7,220 bases of DNA from Candidatus Coatesiibacteriota bacterium (GTDB taxonomy: Bacteria > B130-G9). The stretch is from assembly GCA_016929465.1 (NCBI GenBank), contig JAFGIT010000230.1:1-7220 (forward strand). Reading direction: 5' to 3'. The notes under the pieces were generated by a model that had not been told where the DNA came from, did not search any database, and saw nothing but the letters and a program-made list of their open reading frames with translations. The position numbers and the translations under genes are program-made. Positions 5,949 to 7,220 of the stretch are shown piece after piece; position 1 is the stretch's first letter, and every line of letters begins with the position of its first letter.

Positions 5949-7109
5949 TCAATCAGAGCAGATCTCCGAAGACAGCGAAAACACTGCCCTGAGCTGCGAG
6001 ATCGTCCTCTCCAGGCTGAACTCCGCCTTCGCCGCCTCCAGTCCCCCTCTGGCGAGCTTCCTCGCCAGCTGCCCATCCTCCAGCAGCGAGATGAGCGACT
6101 CTGCGAGCTGCTCATGCTTCCCGGCCTCGAAGAGGAGGCCCGTCTCGCCATCTCTGACGAGTTCGGTTATGCCGGGGATGCGGGAGGCTATGATGGGTCT
6201 TGCGGCGGCCATCGCCTCCAGGGCGACCATGCCGAAAGTCTCCTCGAACGAGGCGAGGACGACGATGCTCGACTGGCGGTAGAGGTCGCGGAGGTTGTTG
6301 GTGTAGCCGACGAACTCGACGCATTCCGAGATGCTGAGCTGCTTTGCGAGGTCGATAAGCTCTTGTGCAAAGCCGAGGTTCTCGAGGGAGGTGCGGTATT
6401 CGTCGCCTGCGATCACGAAGCGTGTGTTGGGGTGTTTGGCGTGAACCATCGCGGCGGCCCGCAAAAAGACCTGCTGGCCCTTGCCGGGGTGGAGGCGGCC
6501 GACGGTCAGGATCATCTTCGTCTTGCCCTTCGGTAGGTCCACCTTGTCGGAGAACCAGTCCTTCTCGATGCCGTTCGGGATGACGACGATCTTTTCCGAT
6601 GGAGCCTTGTCGGCGATAAGCGCTTGCCTGAGCGCATTCGAGACCGCGATGATTCGCTTCGCTCTCTTATAGCAGAATCGCCTGGTAAGGAGATGGAAGA
6701 GCCTCTTTGCGCGGCTGTGTATTTTCGGATATGCGTGGATCATCGCGACGGTCGGGACCTTCGTTAAGAAAGACGCTACCGTGCAGAATTTCAGCGCCCA
6801 GAGCGAGTTTGCATGGATGACGTCTATCCTCTCCCGCTTGACGATCTTTATTAAGTCGCGAATGGCGAAGAAGACCGGGATGAGGTATCTGCAGGTCCGC
6901 TTCAGCCGCTCCAGGTCGAGCGATATGGCCCTGATGCCGAGCCGGTCCAGTTCGCGGCGGAGGTTCCCCTCCTCAGGGGCTATGAAGATCGGGGTGAATA
7001 GGTCGATATCGATGTGTGTCGCGATCTGGAGCGCGACCCGCTCGGCGCCCCCGACGTGGGGGAAATCAATGACTATCAGCAGGCGCTTGGATAGTGGTTT
7101 CGACTTCAT
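5949..7109 (-). CDS. GT-B fold glycosyltransferase, family 4 type
   Basis: A 386-residue enzyme that would transfer a sugar from a nucleotide-sugar donor, probably to a lipid-linked or surface polysaccharide acceptor on the cytoplasmic face of the membrane. The N-terminal acceptor-binding half has RLLIVIDFPHVGGAERV (9-25) with the GGAE loop typical of the family, and IHAYP (124-128). The C-terminal donor-binding half has VIPNGI (176-181), GRLHPGKG (204-211) with R205 and K210, FVIAGD (231-236), and the E-x7-E motif E290 ... E298 in EETFGMVALEAMA, followed by G319-equivalent loop residues in RDGETGLLF. Length is normal for GT4. An in-frame TAA at 7127-7125 makes 7109 the first ATG; there is no strong ribosome site, and the start overlaps the upstream gene by 44 bp, suggesting coupled translation. 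Donor and acceptor cannot be told. Family is confident. Confidence 0.95.
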   Translation of the reverse strand: MKSKPLSKRLLIVIDFPHVGGAERVALQIATHIDIDLFTPIFIAPEEGNLRRELDRLGIRAISLDLERLKRTCRYLIPVFFAIRDLIKIVKRERIDVIHANSLWALKFCTVASFLTKVPTVAMIHAYPKIHSRAKRLFHLLTRRFCYKRAKRIIAVSNALRQALIADKAPSEKIVVIPNGIEKDWFSDKVDLPKGKTKMILTVGRLHPGKGQQVFLRAAAMVHAKHPNTRFVIAGDEYRTSLENLGFAQELIDLAKQLSISECVEFVGYTNNLRDLYRQSSIVVLASFEETFGMVALEAMAAARPIIASRIPGITELVRDGETGLLFEAGKHEQLAESLISLLEDGQLARKLARGGLEAAKAEFSLERTISQLRAVFSLSSEICSD

Positions 7110-7220
7110 CTGGGGAGATCTTCGTTACTCCGTCGGGAGTGTGCATCGAGAAGGCTCCGCTCGCGAGCGAAACGTTCGGCTTTAGTGAGTTGATCGCGAT
7201 CTTGACTTTGAATCCATTCG
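7066..7220 (-). CDS. C-terminal end of an unidentified protein, possibly LolA-like (start beyond the window)
   Basis: This frame is open on the minus strand from the right edge to a TGA at 7068-7066, giving 50 residues that begin NGFKVKIAINSLKPNVSL and contain GAFSMHTPDGVTKI. The mix of residues and the C/G-rich third codon positions are protein-like, unlike the competing frame that ends at 7106, which is rich in Arg and Ser. The pattern of strand, 'L.PNV.L..GAF....P.GV..I' recalls the last strands of LolA-like outer-membrane lipoprotein carrier proteins, but this is a weak resemblance. It overlaps the glycosyltransferase start by 44 bp. That the frame is coding is more likely than not; the identity is a guess. 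Confidence 0.5.
   Translation of the reverse strand, partial: NGFKVKIAINSLKPNVSLASGAFSMHTPDGVTKISPDEVETTIQAPADSH

Noticed and set aside
6114-6536. 140-residue plus-strand open frame within the glycosyltransferase
   Set aside because: It mirrors the conserved donor-binding half, including E-x7-E, on the other strand; high GC makes such shadows common.
7106-7220. Competing open frame ending in the ATGA overlap with the glycosyltransferase start
   Set aside because: The TGA/ATG overlap is attractive, but its 37 residues are dominated by Arg, Ser, Asp and Gln and look like an off-frame reading; the frame ending at 7066 is more protein-like.

Overview
This window comes from a moderately GC-rich bacterial chromosome. 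Sampled 60-bp lines are 37/60 GC in uvrA, 39/60 in the glycosyltransferase, and 29/60 and 24/60 in the middle cassette. UvrA is nearly always bacterial, and Ile ATA codons are used freely. Nothing here fixes the phylum. The short tandem repeats between genes recall uncultured or repeat-rich bacterial lineages, but that is only an impression. Every gene found is on the minus strand, so in transcription order the window reads from high to low coordinates.

Layout in transcription order: (1) the 3' end of an unidentified gene (7220-7066), possibly LolA-like, overlaps the start of (2) a complete GT-B family 4 glycosyltransferase (7109-5949). (3) About 330 bp without a convincing gene follow, ending in a good sigma70-type promoter with nested direct and inverted repeats. 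(4) This promoter drives a two-gene cassette: an ABC-type AAA ATPase of the DUF3696/AAA_15 kind (5622-4174) and, 3 nt later, a 311-aa protein of unknown function (4170-3235). (5) A small membrane methyltransferase of the ICMT/PEMT type (3198-2698) starts 36 nt downstream. (6) A 379-bp intergenic region (2697-2319) holds several different families of short tandem repeats. (7) uvrA starts at 2318 and runs off the left edge after 772 codons.

The housekeeping and envelope genes (uvrA, glycosyltransferase) look native. The ATPase plus 311-aa pair looks like an accessory module: lower GC, its own promoter, tight coupling, an overcoming-lysogenization-defect (OLD)-like ATPase with no nuclease (TOPRIM) domain of its own, and a partner of unknown fold. 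ATPase/partner pairs of this architecture are often anti-phage or toxin-type systems (PARIS and Septu are precedents with other partners). This pair is the best candidate for an undescribed system here. The C-terminal 90 or so residues of the partner have a faint RelE/ParE-like pattern, which is a hypothesis only. The second notable feature is the repeat-laden uvrA upstream region, including three 26-bp-phased hairpins whose stems differ by matched changes.
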